A stretch of 64,000 bases of DNA from Aldrovandia affinis. Its lineage: Eukaryota > Chordata > Actinopteri > Notacanthiformes > Halosauridae. The notes under the pieces are model-generated. The model was not told the DNA's origin. It worked only from the letters and a program-made list of their open reading frames with translations, and ran no database searches. Of the stretch, positions 8,804-20,133 are shown piece after piece (positions within the stretch are counted from its first letter, which is position 1; every line of letters begins with the position of its first letter). Made by a program: the position numbers and the translations under genes. The DNA lies in assembly GCA_029706075.1 (NCBI GenBank), contig JAINUG010000114.1:1-64000 (forward strand). Direction: 5' to 3'.

Positions 8804-11328
8804 TGTCACGGTTGTTCCTCAGATTCACTGCCAGATGGCGGTGTTGCGCCTTCTCTGCGGGAGGCGCACAGCTGGAACGAGTTTTCAATTATCTCCCTAT
8901 TTAAACCGCACCTGGGTTTCTGATCGGGGCAAAATCGTAAGCCATCTTTACGATTTTTAGCCGGTAAGGTAGTGTGTCTTTTTCAAGATGCACACAAAGA
9001 CTTCCTTTAGAAATGACCATCTCCATTCTATCCCTTTTAAAACGAAAGAACTTATCTAGTTGTACCTTTTATGGAAACCATTCTCTCTAATGGGAGTTTT
9101 CGTTTGGTTTCGTTTGTCAGTCGGTTCGACTGCTTTTAGGTTACAATCTTGTTCTTTTGGCTCTCCTAGCCGTTTACGTTTTGGGGAAAACTCTGTGTCT
9201 AATGAAATAACTTATTTAGTTTACCTTCATTAGGACCCTTGCTCGTTACGAGAGCTTTTAGTTGGGTTTCTTTTGTTCAGTCTTTTGTTCAGACTGTTTC
9301 GGGTTACTAACTGGTTCTTTTGGCTAACAGCCTTTCACGTTTTGGACAGTCAGAGTTCAGAGTCTTCTCATAACTATTTAATTGTACCTACATTAGAAAC
9401 CTGGCTCGTGGTTAGGAGCTTTTCATTAGGTTTCTTTTGTTCAGTCGCTTCGACTGTTTTCGGGTTACAATATGGTTCTGGCGGCTCTCCTAGCCCCTCC
9501 GCGTTTTAGGATGCTCAGAACTTTTCATAACTGTTTAATTGGACCTACATTAGAAACCTTGCTCGTGGTTAGGAGCTTTTCGTTAGGTTTCTTTTGTTCA
9601 GTCGCTTCGACTGTTTTCGGGTTACAATTTGGTTCTGGCAGCTCTCCTAGCCCCTCCGCGTTTTAGGACGCTCAGAACTTTTCATAACTGTTTAATTGGA
9701 CCTACATTAGAAACCTTGCTCGTGGTTAGGAGCTTTTCATTAGGTTTCTTTTGTTCAGTCGCTTCGACTGTTTTCGGGTTACAATATGGTTCTGGCGGCT
9801 CTCCTAGCCCCTCCGCGTTTTAGGACGCTCAGAACTTTTCATAACTGTTTAATTGGACCTACATTAGGAACCTTGCTCGTGGTTAGGAGCTTTTCGTTAG
9901 GTTTCTTTTGTTCAGTCGCTCACGCTCAGAACTTTTGGTATAGGTCTTACCCTGTTGTTCTGTCGGTTCCCCTTAATCGTTTCGAGTTTGTTGGACGTTC
10001 AGATGTGGGTCAAGTTGTGCCCTGTTGCTCTGTCGGTTCCCCTTAAACCGTTTCGAGTTTTAGGATGTCAGATGTGGGTCAAGTTGTGCCCTGTTGTTCT
10101 GTCGGTCCCCCTTAACCGTTTTGAGTCGGACTTTCAGAACTTGTGGGTCAGGTCTTACCATGTTATCAACTTGTTCTGTTGGCTCTCCTAGCCTTTTCAC
10201 GTTTTCGGACGCACAGAACTTTTGGTTATGTCTGGTCATAATAAATTATTTTCTTGTCACCTACAAATAAAAACCTTTGCTCGCTATTAAGCGCTTTTCA
10301 TTTGGTTTCGTTTGTTCAGTCGTTTAGACTGTTTTCGGGTGACAACCTTGTTCTGTTGGCTCTCCTAGCCTTTCACGTTTTCGGACGCTCAGAACTTTTG
10401 GTTATGTCTGGTCAGAATAAATTATTTACTTGTCACCTACAAATAGAAACCTTGCTCGCTATTAAGCGCTTTTCATTTGGTTTCGTTTTGTTCAGTCAGT
10501 TCGACTGTTTTGGGTTACCAGATTGTTCTGTTGGCTCTCCTAGCCTTTTCGCATTTTCGGACGTTAAGAACTTTTGGGTCAGGTCTTAACATTCGGTTCG
10601 ACTGTTTTCGGGTGACAACCTTGTTCTGTTGGCTCTCCTAGCCTTTTCACGTTTCCGGATGCTCAGAACTTTTGGTTCAGGTATTTACATAATACTTATT
10701 TAAATTGTACCTTCATTAGAAACCTTGCTCGTTAGTTATGAGCTTTTAGTTAGGTTTCGTTTGTTCAGTCGCTTCAACTGTTTCGGGTTACAATATGGTT
10801 CTGTGGCTCTCCTAGTTTTTCGCGTTTTCGGACGCTCGGAACTTTTGGGTGTTATGTAAACAAAAGAACATATGTAATTGTATCTACAATAAGAACCCTG
10901 CTCGCTATTAAGCGCTTTTCATTTGGGTTCCTGTTGTTCAGTCTGTTCGACTGTTTCCGGGTTACAATCATGTTCTCTCGGCTCTCCTAGCCTTTATTGT
11001 TTTGGGAAACTTGTGTCTTAACATACGAACTTATTTAGTTGTACCTATAAAAAAGAACCTTGCCCGCTAGTCGGAGCTTTGACTCAGGTTGCTTTTGTTC
11101 AGTCGTTTCGACTGGTTCAGGTTACAAACTTGTTCGTTTGGCTCTCATAGCCGTTGCGTTTTCAGACACTCGGAGTAGCCACCCGTTGGGTGAGATTTTC
11201 CGTTCCTCCCTTGTTATCGTCTTCCCAAATTTCTCTGTTTATCAGAGCTAGTGGTCAGACTGTTTCAGTTTGACTTTTTGATCCCCTGGGGTTTCTGCGA
11301 GTGGCGCCTATCACCATCCACCCTCACA
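8804..11328 (+). mobile_element. 2.5-kb solo LTR filled with tandem repeats, 5-bp TSD CATAT
   Basis: It begins TGTCACGGTTG and ends CACCCTCACA (TGT...ACA). It is flanked on both sides by CATAT (8799-8803 and 11329-11333). The gypsy reading frame resumes exactly across this site, which fixes the boundaries. A TATA-like ATTTAAACC lies near 8899-8908. Most of the rest is tandem repeats of about 157 bp. There is no coding frame. The start resembles the solo LTR at 31533. An LTR is the simplest reading. A short non-autonomous (LARD/TRIM-like) element is the alternative, but no internal primer-binding site is seen. Confidence 0.8.
9140..11180 (+). repeat. ~157-bp tandem array inside the LTR
   Basis: About a dozen units share CTCTCCTAGCC, ACGCTCAGAACTTTT, a GAAACCTTGCTCG segment and TTTTGTTCAGTCGNTTCGACTG. 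Units at 9472, 9629 and 9786 are spaced exactly 157 bp and nearly identical. Outer units are more diverged. Between about 9945 and 10130 a shorter ~63-bp subunit repeats about three times. The short Leu/Ser-rich frames recurring through the array are by-products of the repeat. Confidence 0.9.
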
Positions 11329-11496
11329 CATATGGCTGTGCATTATCTTTTAACTTTATTTTTACTGGCTCTGTTTTCAGTGTGCCATGTTCCCCAAATG
11401 CATCATGCTGACTGGCTGAGTAAGTTGTTCACGTTTTCTCCTCAAACAACATACAAAGGGAAGGACTAGAGTTTGTCTTTATATGTAGTGTTTGCT

Positions 11497-11760
11497 CTAA
11501 ATTGCCCTAAACAATTCAGTAGACTGTCGTAATGTTCTCTCTGGACTGAGCATATTAAATGTATTTTCACATATTACACTTGCATCTGCTCCTGTGTCAA
11601 TTTTAAACTGCACTGGTGTGGCACCAATGAAAATTTGCACTGTCCATTGTTCGTCACTCCTGTTTGCATTGTGAACTGATCCCAGAAAGTATGTTGTGTT
11701 TTCTACATTTCCGGTAACTTCACACACCGATTTGCTGTGGCATAAGCTTTTCCCAATGTC
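11497..11760 (-). pseudogene. Ty3/gypsy aspartic protease fragment
   Basis: It contains FKIDTGADASVI, the active-site D-T-G-A of retroelement proteases, with flanking FLGSV and LSPE segments typical of the K02A2.6-like gypsy group. The frame is open for about 76 codons and then hits stops before the RT linker. It lies upstream of the RT on the same strand, in canonical order. Confidence 0.85.
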
Positions 11761-11835
11761 CTCTTTTGTGACATCTGTTGCATTTTACATTACATTTACA
11801 TTTTAAGCATTTAGCAGATACAAGATGTGCATTAA

Positions 11836-13388
11836 CCCCCTGAGGTCGACGGGAGTGGTGACACTCCCAGCAGCAATAAAAGTATATTACTATTTCTAAC
11901 TTCGCGATACTTTATCATACACACGCGACAAAAACATTGACAGAAACCTTAGAATCGCGACTTTCCGATTTGAGCACTGGCAAAACAAATGGGATTTTTT
12001 AAATTAGGTTAATTAGACCAAAAGTAAACCTTGCTTTTTACTCTGTTTTTTACCTTTTAGTAACGTCCCCCTTCTATTGACATGGTAACTAGGTGCTAGT
12101 TTCGGGGAGGTGCGTGGGGAGGGGCGTGGGGCCATGTGTAAAAACGCTGGCGCAAACAACACAAACTGTCCCGACAATTTGAAGCAAGATTTTATACAGA
12201 CATACAATTTTATTCAAGATGGAAAGATTTTCTGCGCTGCAGTGTTTGAGAGCATTGATGGAAAGCGACGAGGACAACAACTCGTCATGTCCTGATACTG
12301 AAGAGGATTCAGATGAAGAGAGACAGCATTTTAAATTTAGAATTTAAAAATCGTATGTAGCATCTTGTACATTTTACATTTACATTTTAAGCATTTAGCA
12401 GACGCTCTTATCCAGAGCGACTTACAAGATGTAAGTGTTTACAGATTGTCTGTGTTTATGCTTGCAATCTGTCAGCAACAGTCTATGCTGATATTTATTT
12501 TATTTCGCTTGTTTTCAAATACTCGTGAAAATATATGAATTCCGCGTCTTGTGACGCTAAACATATTCTAACATAAACCTCTTCCTGAAGAGCCAAAATG
12601 GCTGCTGCCACAAGAAGCGCTTGTTGTGAAAGGAGAAATGGTAACTCAAATATTGCTTAGCCATTTAAAATCTAAATTGTGAGTTGTTGTTTTAACTCTA
12701 AAGAGGCATGAAATCACAAAAAAAGTTGAATTGGAAGACCCTTTTTTTCCTTGGGTCTCAGGAGGATATTATGTGCATTATTGTTAGGCTGTATGACTTG
12801 TAATATGTGGCATTCCCCTGTATATCCTACTGTAGTTTGTGTTCTGTTTTAAATAAATCTTCCAAAATGAAAAAAGCATTTTTTTCTTCTGTCTTCTGCA
12901 TGGCTCACTGACTTGCTTACTCTGATGGCCTTTGAGAGAGAGATGGCCCATCTGACAGATCTTAGAGGTGTGGACAATGAATAATGAATATTCAGGTATT
13001 TAGCATTTAGCCCTCCCACAGCCTGAAATAAATGTGACCAGTTCTGATAAAAACAGGTTTTTAGCTATTTAGATCTCAGATGTGCTAAACTATTTTCACA
13101 CCCTTACATAACCAAGACCTTGATGAACAAACGCACATTGGCAAAACAATTCGTCACTATAGTTTAGTGTGTGCTTTCACAACTTTTGTGTGTTTGTAGA
13201 TCTATTTACAAGCTGCATATGATACTGACCAAACTATTGATGGCATACAAATGTAGCTGTGATTGTCCTTCAAATAAAAATATCAAACACTTTGGAGTAA
13301 GTGTGTGTTAAGTTGATGAAATTGAGATAAATATCAGACCATGCCAAAATCAAAAACCATCTCAAAGCTTAGCACGGACCTCAGAGGG
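11836..13388 (+). mobile_element. piggyBac-type element, copy 1, non-autonomous
   Basis: It is flanked by TTAA at 11832-11835 and 13389-13392. The ends are CCCCCTGAGGTC and GACCTCAGAGGG, inverted with one or two changes. The length is 1553 bp. It keeps the transposase N-terminus (12219-12347) but no catalytic domain. It shares its left and right internal sequence with the second copy at 43924-45595, which is in the opposite orientation. A short L2-tail-like piece (TTAGCAGACGCTC...) sits inside near 12370-12430. Confidence 0.9.
12219..12347 (+). pseudogene. piggyBac transposase N-terminal remnant
   Basis: A 42-codon frame starting MERFSALQCLRALMES and running into an acidic stretch (DEDNN, TEEDSDEE) before a stop. 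Acidic, low-complexity N-termini are normal for piggyBac transposases. The DDD catalytic core is absent. The C-terminal zinc-binding end of the same family survives only in the other copy (44590-44778). Confidence 0.65.
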
Positions 13389-14044
13389 TTAACACATGGT
13401 AAGAACAATTATAGTTTGTGCAAGAGATCAGTGCAGTAATACAGCGATAGGCATTGTTGTAGGCAGCTGCATACCATACCTGTAACACTGAGAAGGAAAG
13501 GTTTAGTAAAATTGTTTAATTTTATTAATTTTTTTAGCAAGTAAGGAGTAACCAAAGATGCATATACAAAAAGTATTGAACAAGTAGGCAGTGATGATGA
13601 CAATTGGCTAGATGTACAGAATTCAGTGGTAGTGTTCAGGGCAGACCCGTGAGGAGCGGCTGGCGGGTGCCCGGAGGGATGGGACAATCAGTTTGCCAGA
13701 GGAGGAGGAGCAGAGGGGTCTGGTTGGGGTGTAAGGTGTGATGAGTGTCTGGAGGTAAGGGGGAGCAGTTCCTCTAGCCGCTTGATAAGCCAGCACTAGT
13801 GATTTGAATCTGATGCGATGGGGAGCCAGTGCAGAGAGGAGAGTAGAGGGGTGACATGGGTGAACTTAGGTTGATTGAACACCGGATGTGCGGTAGCATT
13901 CTAGACTAGTTGCAGTGGCTTGATGGCAATGGCCAGTAGACCTGCCAGCAAAGAATTGCAGTAGTCCAGACCTGAGATTACCAGGGCCTGGACCAGGATT
14001 TGTGTGGCCTCTTGGGTGAGGAACGGTCGGATCCGTTGCGTGCG

Positions 14045-14620
14045 ATCATGGCTGCATGCTCCCTGTGCCACTCACCTAATTAGTTATGCTGCCCTAGATT
14101 ACTTCTGCTGGTGCAAAAGTGTTATCACTACTCTTTCCCCTGATCCGGTGTGATATTTATCATAGTCCTAATTGCACCTTTCCTCTTTTCTCCCCGGCTT
14201 TGTGGCACCTGCCCGGAGCTCACCTGCCCCAGAGTCAACCCCCCACCCCTGCCATGTGTTAGCCGGATGCCGCTGGCCCAGACCCTAGCTGCTGGTTCCA
14301 TCCCCCGCCCTGCCCTGGTATCTGGAGGGATGAGGTCCACCCCACTCCTACACTTAGAATGCCCTTCCGGTGCTCTGTTAAGCCTCATGAGCCTCAAGGA
14401 CTATTTGTGTTGTTTTTCTCTGTATCCCACCATTTTCCAGGAGTTCATCTCGACCACCTTTTAAGGGGTCAGGGAATAATTTTCCAGTCTCCCACATTGG
14501 CTCCAATGGTTTTCTGTTTTTTTGATTCCCTCTGGAAAATGCCAATTGTGAAGTGCTGTGTGACAACCTGTTTGTAAATGGCGCTATACAAAAATAAAGA
14601 TTGATTGATTGATTGATCCT
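14045..14620 (+). mobile_element. 3' end of an L2-like LINE with (GATT)n tail, nested in the reverse L2
   Basis: The tail reads GGCGCTATACAAAAATAAAG followed by (GATT)n, a typical L2-family 3' end. It interrupts the reverse L2 frame: flanking L2 sequence ends at CGATC on the left and resumes at ATCCTCCGG on the right. The body is C-rich 3' untranslated sequence with no convincing protein frame. Confidence 0.7.
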
Positions 14621-15062
14621 CCGGATGTTATGGAGGGAGAATCGGCAGGTCCGGTCATTGCTGTGATGTGGCCCAAGAAGCACAGCTGGTCGTCCAGGGT
14701 CACTCCAAGACAATATGGAGCCTTCCATGGTGATTGAAGCATGTTGCATGTTAACTTGGTAAGCTGGACACCTTTCCTGCTTTGTGTGTTGTATTTTCCC
14801 ACACCAGCTGCATTGTTCTTCTGCACAAATTAATATAATAGCCCCTAAGTATTAGTCTGACTCTCTAATATAATATATTAATAATAAGAACATTCTGCCA
14901 AGCAATATCAGCAAATTAATCAGCATCCTAGCTTGTTCTATTTACATGTATGTGAAGAGCTGTGTCTTGACCAATAGCCAAGCCAAAGCATCAATAGTGA
15001 TCAATTCAATCAATCAATTCTAGCCAATCAGGTGACGTGACTCAATGACTGGATCCTGCCTT

Positions 15063-15652
15063 TGTCACATTCCCTTTGTTCCGGTCTCGTTTTTCCTTTG
15101 TCTTATTTCTCCCGCGTGATTGTTTGTGTTAATTGTTTTATTATTTTCTATTATTCAATTATCAACCCTCATTACTCCTGATCATGCTCACCTGTTGCCC
15201 ATTCCATCGTCCGTTCCGGCACACCAGCCTCCCATCAAGATCATCAGCCCTGCAGTATATCTACCCCGGTTTTCCAGTCATTCATTGTCAGATCGTTGTT
15301 CGCCCTCCCCGGTAGAAACTGACTTCAGAAAGCCTTATCGAAAACTCTGTGTTTACTGTTCTTTGTGTGTCGAGTTAAATTTATGTTTACCCTTGTTCCT
15401 GTTGTCTCCCTTCGTGTTCAGGTTCATTCCTCGTCTGTCTGCCAGTTCTGTCCGTCCTGCCTGCACGCTTAGCTTGCCCTCCGGTTTCCTTATCCTGTCT
15501 GCCCAGTCATCTCGTCCACTTCTCCTGTGCATCCCTTCCGTTGTCCAGCTCATCATTTTCCACTACCTCTGTCATTACTATTATTAAATCATCACTCTCC
15601 ATTCTAACCTTGTCTGTGTCTGCTTTTGGGTTCGTTCCTGTTCGACATAACA
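15063..15652 (+). mobile_element. Solo LTR, 590 bp, TSD GCCTT
   Basis: It begins TGTCACATTCC and ends TCGACATAACA, with GCCTT on both sides (15058-15062 and 15653-15657). The C/T-rich body has no coding capacity. The TGT...ACA ends and 5-bp duplication fit a Ty3/gypsy-type LTR left after LTR-LTR recombination. Its end (CATAACA) is like that of the LTR at 40948-41874. Confidence 0.85.
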
Positions 15653-15960
15653 GCCTTCCATTCCACTGCACAGTGTGGTAGTGTTGAGGGAGCCAGCAGA
15701 TGAGAAAAATTGGTGTTGTGTGAAGGAAAACGGAGAAGATTAGAAGCTAGAATACTGTTTCAAAAAGCTAGAAAATACGGCTTCAAATAAGCTTAAACCT
15801 AGAATAACATATCATACAACATTGCTCGTTCACCCGACGTTGCCAAAGGGTTGAGAGCTTGTTGGTGAGTTTATTGATGTAAACATGACTTAAATGTGCT
15901 AGCTATGTTAGCAGCTAGGCTACCTAGCCATAGCCAATTCAGATGGCTACTGTAGTAGCA

Positions 15961-17120
15961 TATTACATTACATTTGGCATTTAGCAGATGCTCTTATCTA
16001 GAGCGACTTACAGTTTACATTTCTTTACGATTGTGACCGGGGCACATGTGAGCCCCAGACTACAAGAGCCAGACTACGCCACTCAGGGAATTGCACCCAG
16101 AGAATACCCAATAAATACACAGGTTCTTGAATAAGCAGAGACGTGAGTTTCCAGTTTCACCAGAAAATATAATTTATTTAGGGGTTCACAGGGTAATTTA
16201 TATTCACATTTATTTACAGCTAAAAGGTGATCTACTTTATTACAAAAATATATTCTATTTTAAAACCATACACTTTTTAAGAGGTTTCCACTCTGATGAT
16301 ACCACCAAAGTAGGAGGAGGGTTGCCAAAGGAATCTGTAGGAGGAGAATGGGGAGGGAGGCATAAAAGGTTTCACCGCCACAAATAGGCCATGCAAAAAT
16401 ACACTGTTACGTATACTAAAACTGCAAAATAAACACAGCACTCGTGAAAAACACAGCAATTATCACACGTGAATAGAAAGCCCTAAGGGGAAGCCTCCGC
16501 TCCGTGACCAACCACCTACTGAGCTGTAGCAACCCAACCGTCCATCGTCAGGGTCCTTGTTCCTATAATGAGAGGTATAAGGTTACCAATATGCATTAAC
16601 ATCTTACTCTAACCACTGCAACAGTTGAAATAAAAGCAAGCTACAACAGGACACAGAATGCATACCTGGAAGCCACAAGATACGGTGAGCACAATTACTC
16701 TTCCGTTGCGTCGTATAAAGGCAGGGGAAAGAGGCTCTGCTCCTACTGCGAACATTACCATGAGATCAGGATGAAAGCGGGGCGAGTCTGTCACTGCCTG
16801 CTCACTGCTCCCTTTAAATGAACTGACATAACCAAGATCACCTGTTCTCACTCACGGTGATTACAATAGAGTAACCAGTATCAGCTGTTTTCACTCAGGA
16901 TGGTTACAAGCTGCGTGGCCAAACTGACAGGGGAAATCTCAACCCATTACACATACAATCCATTTATACAGCTGGATATTTTACTGAAGCAATAAGTACC
17001 TTGTTTACTTAACAAGTACCTTGCTCAAGGGTACAACAGCAGTGCTCCACCTGGGAATTGAACCTGCAACCTCTGAGTTACAAGCCCAGCTCCCTAACCA
17101 TTACACTACACTGCCCACCA
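15961..17120 (-). repeat. Dispersed LINE-tail/tRNA-like repeat split by an LTR-like insertion
   Basis: The left part (15961-16031) has TTACATTACATTTGGCATTT and GAGCGACTTACAG. The right part (16952-17120) continues with TTTATACAGCTGG, GTACCTTGCTCAAGGGTAC and a reverse B-box-like GGGAATTGAACCTGCAACC, ending ACTACACTGCC. The two halves read as one common fish repeat interrupted by about 920 bp. Confidence 0.65.
16032..16951. mobile_element. Probable solo LTR, ~920 bp
   Basis: The insert begins TGTGACCGGGG and ends CAACCCATTACA, giving TG...CA ends inside a repeat that continues on either side. I could not find a matching target duplication. The strand is unclear; read on the minus strand it begins TGTAATGGGTTG. 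It contains no protein frame. Confidence 0.5.
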
Positions 17121-18416
17121 GATTAAATGCTAGTGGTTAACATTTCCAATCTAATATTCATGGCGAATTATTGTAAGATAAATATTGGGTTTTAAATGTA
17201 ATTTGAATGTATCGTATAATTCTTAAATGCGTTATGCACTATGTGTTATTTTATTTGGTTTTATTAGTATTTTCCTTGCTTAGCCTCCAGCTAATAGGCT
17301 ATATGTGTGCCATGCCGCATTTTTTCATTTCCCATGTTTTCTATACATTACTGTATGTACATAGTTACTTTTATTATTACTGTATTATTATTATTATTAA
17401 TATTACAGTATTGTTATATTAACCAGACTAAAGGGGGGGGAGCCCATCCTCTTCTGGCCGCACAGGGTGTGTCCAAGAAAGACCATATCATGGTCAGTCC
17501 AAAGGTGACGCAGGGCTGGCTGACTTTGCGCTTTGAGTTATGTAGTCGGAGCACAAGCATAGGAAATATACAGATAGCCCCGACAGGTGTAAGCTATGGC
17601 AGCACACCCATTAGGAGAGGGACAGAGAACACAAGCAGCCATGAGGGAGTTCCAAACCATCCACACCCAATCAAAGATAATCAGCCTAACAGTGGTGGTG
17701 ACACATTGAGGAGGTGACCATATGGAAGGTTTCTCACTCCATAAGACACTTGGGCACGACCTTCTCCATCTCTACAACTAGACTATGTTTGGCAGTAGGC
17801 TAGGCTGAAAAGATTTGTTTTTAATCTAGACTTAAAAATTGAAACTGTGTCCGAATTCCTAATCGTTCCACAACAGAGGAGCTCTATAAGAGAAGGCTCT
17901 ACTACCAGCTGTGCTTTTCAAAATTCTATGGAGTAATAGATGGCCGGTTTCTTGTGAATGAAGAAGTAATGTCGGCTTATAAGGAATAATCATTTTGGTC
18001 AGATATATAGGTGCAAGTCTTTAAAAGTTAGCAGCAGTACTTTATAATCAGCCCGATATTTAACAGAAAGCCAATGTAGTGATGCACAGGAGTAATGTGC
18101 TCATACTTCTTACATCTTGTCAAAATATGTGCCGCTGTATTCTGTACTAGTTTAAGACTCTTAAGAGAGGTACTAGAGCAGCCAGATAGTAAGGCATTAC
18201 AATAGTCTAGTCTAGCCTCGATGAGACAAAAGCATGCATCAACATTTTTTGCATCCTCTAATGACAGAAAGTGCCTAATTTTAGCTATGTTTCTTAGGTG
18301 AAAGAAAGCCCCTCTGGAAGTGTTTTTAATATGAGCGTCAAATGTAAGATCCTGATCAATAATAAAACCAAGGTTCTTGACCGTCAGATTTTATGCACCC
18401 AGGCAATCACCTGCAT

Positions 18417-18695
18417 TTACGGCAGATCAAACTTATTCCTTAATTTTTTGGGGCAGTCTGATAGATATGATTTAAACCATTGTCCATGCAAACCAACCAG
18501 GTTTTCTAGCCTGTAAAGGAGAATTTGGTGGTCAATAGTGTCAAAAGCAGCACTTATGTCAAGGAGCACTAGAATAGAAACACAACCAGAATCCGATGCT
18601 AACAGTAAGTCATTCACAACTTGACTTACAACGAAGGAAACAACAAGGAAAACAGTTAATTGTTTAGCTACAGATTTCTCTAAAATATTTGACAA
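18417..18695 (-). pseudogene. L2 reverse-transcriptase fragment (box A region)
   Basis: LVLLDISAAFDTIDHQILL carries the first catalytic Asp of the RT palm, followed by WFKSYLS. The frame then jumps to 3' sequence, skipping the GVPQGS and YADD boxes, so the copy is inactive. A linker piece (LGRRWRSTNLEVFRSAW) at 19173-18976 lies upstream in the same orientation. Confidence 0.85.
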
Positions 18696-19494
18696 AAAGG
18701 GAAGATTTGAAATGGGCTCTTCAGATGATCAGGATCAAGATTTGTTTTCTTTAGAAGAGGCTTGAGTACTGCCACTTTTAAAGACTTAAAAGTGGCAGTT
18801 ATTTGGTGCGCAACCCAATAATAGGGATGTATTTATAATATATAACATGGGCTGGCCTAGCACAGGCAAAAGCTCTTACATAAGCTTTGTTGGTATGGGG
18901 TCTAACAGACATGTAGATGATTTGGAGGACATAACCAGTTTACTAAATTTGTACAGATCCAAGGGAGCAAAAAACTCAGTAGGATGACCTAGCTGTAATA
19001 AGAGCGTGCTTGTATTCTATGGGGCTGTCCTTCCAAGCAGAGCGAAAAACCTCTAAATTGGTAGAGCGCCACCTGCGTCCTAATTTCCTAAAAAGTTTGG
19101 GTATGGTCAGCAAACCAGGGTGCAAGTTTCTTCTGGCTGCGTTTTTTCCTCTTGAGGGGTGTAACAGCATCAAGTATATTCTGTCAAATATGATTTACCC
19201 CATCTGTTAGATGATCAATTGACAAAAAGATCTTTGGATCCTGACTTGATAATAATGACTTGGGAAGTATGTTTATAAATTTTGAAGCCGTGAATTAATT
19301 AATAGAGCGGCTGGAATAGTATCTAGGTTCCGATTTAATAAGAATATTTACCTGAATTTCAAAAGTAATCAAAAGAGATCCGATGGTACAGGATTATGGG
19401 GAGACACAATGATATTCTCAACATCAATACCATAGGATAACACTAAATCTAAGGTATGGTTGTGACAGTGGGTTGGTTCAGACACAATTCAGAG

Positions 19495-19752
19495 TCAATA
19501 ATAGCTGCAGCAAAAGCCAATCCTAGAGTCACTATCATTATCAACATGTATGTTGAAATCTCCAACGATTACAACTGTATCTGCCATAGTTGCCAAGCTT
19601 GATAAAAACTCTGCATATGGTCCAGGTTGTCTATAAATAGTTACTAAGAGGAAAGATTGCACCTGGGTAACTGTCTTTTGACCATCCAGAAAGCATAACA
19701 AGTGCTTCAAAAGAGGAGAACTTATCCCCACATTTAAGTGCACTGTATTCAT
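19495..19752 (-). pseudogene. L2 endonuclease fragment
   Basis: The frame contains IYRQPGPYAEFL and VIVGDFNIHVD, the Tyr and Asp/Asn motifs of the APE-type endonuclease of L2 LINEs. It is truncated on both sides by frameshifts. It lies upstream of RT remnants of the same element. Confidence 0.85.
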
Positions 19753-20133
19753 CAGGCCTAAGCCAGGTTTCAGTCAAACTAACCAGGTTTTACCCAAAAG
19801 ATTGGATAAAACTTCTAGATTGAAATGAAATGAAAAATTGATTAAATCTAAAAGGGTTATTGTAGATGTACAGTGTAAATTCATCCCAAAAGTAAGGAAA
19901 AATAGGATGGAAAAACTGTTCACAGTGGATGACTAAATCTTTACGTGAAATTTTGAAGCAAAATAACGACTGTATATAAAAAGGAAAACTTGGAGAGAAA
20001 CAAGGTAGATAATTGTAATATGTGGGCTAAGGCTAAAAAGGAAATAAGAGCAGCTAAAAGGCGATTTGAAATTAAAAATCTATTTTTTCAATATTGTAGT
20101 AGAAAAAGGAAAACTAATGATGAGGTTAAGTGC

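Larger units (their letters stand above)
7986..11772 (-). mobile_element. Ty3/gypsy retrotransposon, internally deleted and split by a nested LTR
   Basis: On the minus strand the order is protease (near 11727), a short linker to about 11329, then a nested LTR insertion (8804-11328), reverse transcriptase (8803-8340) and the end of the integrase (8290-8030). The linker and RT pieces join across the nested insertion at the duplicated CATAT site. Most of RNase H and the integrase core are deleted. No LTR of its own is visible, because the ends are cut by the CR1 below and the L2 above. Confidence 0.85.
11773..14830 (-). mobile_element. L2-type LINE 3' portion, reverse orientation, with two nested insertions
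   Basis: At 11773-11831 the plus strand shows (TTACAT)n and GCATTTAGCAGA, which is the reverse of the L2 3' tail seen at 62860-62905. The element resumes after the piggyBac copy at 13393. From about 13640 to 14040 the minus strand reads reverse-transcriptase C-terminal sequence (LDYCNSLLAG, then SLHWLPIA). A second insertion occupies about 14045-14620, after which L2 sequence (GGCCACATCACAGC, minus strand) continues to about 14740. All frames are broken. Confidence 0.75.
17405..19800 (-). mobile_element. L2-type LINE, degenerate copy, reverse orientation
   Basis: On the minus strand the order is endonuclease (19752-19495), linker (19173-18976), reverse transcriptase (18695-18417), RT C-terminus (about 18260-17960), then 3' untranslated sequence with the L2-typical GGCCAGAAGAGGATGGGCTC motif (near 17440-17460), ending in a (TAA)n-rich tail near 17380-17405. 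The RT segment between the DISAAFD and C-terminal motifs, including the YADD box, is deleted. Many stops are present. Confidence 0.85.

Noticed and set aside
9273-10589. A family of repeated Leu/Ser-rich proteins
   Set aside because: The frames are by-products of the 157-bp tandem array inside an LTR, and start codons and frames change with each unit.
11836-13388. A herpesvirus-piggyBac fusion (Teratorn-like) linking this piggyBac copy with the left-end ORFs
   Set aside because: The piggyBac copy is a closed 1.5-kb unit with its own TTAA sites inside an L2 tail, and no herpesvirus gene is recognisable. Only proximity would support the link.
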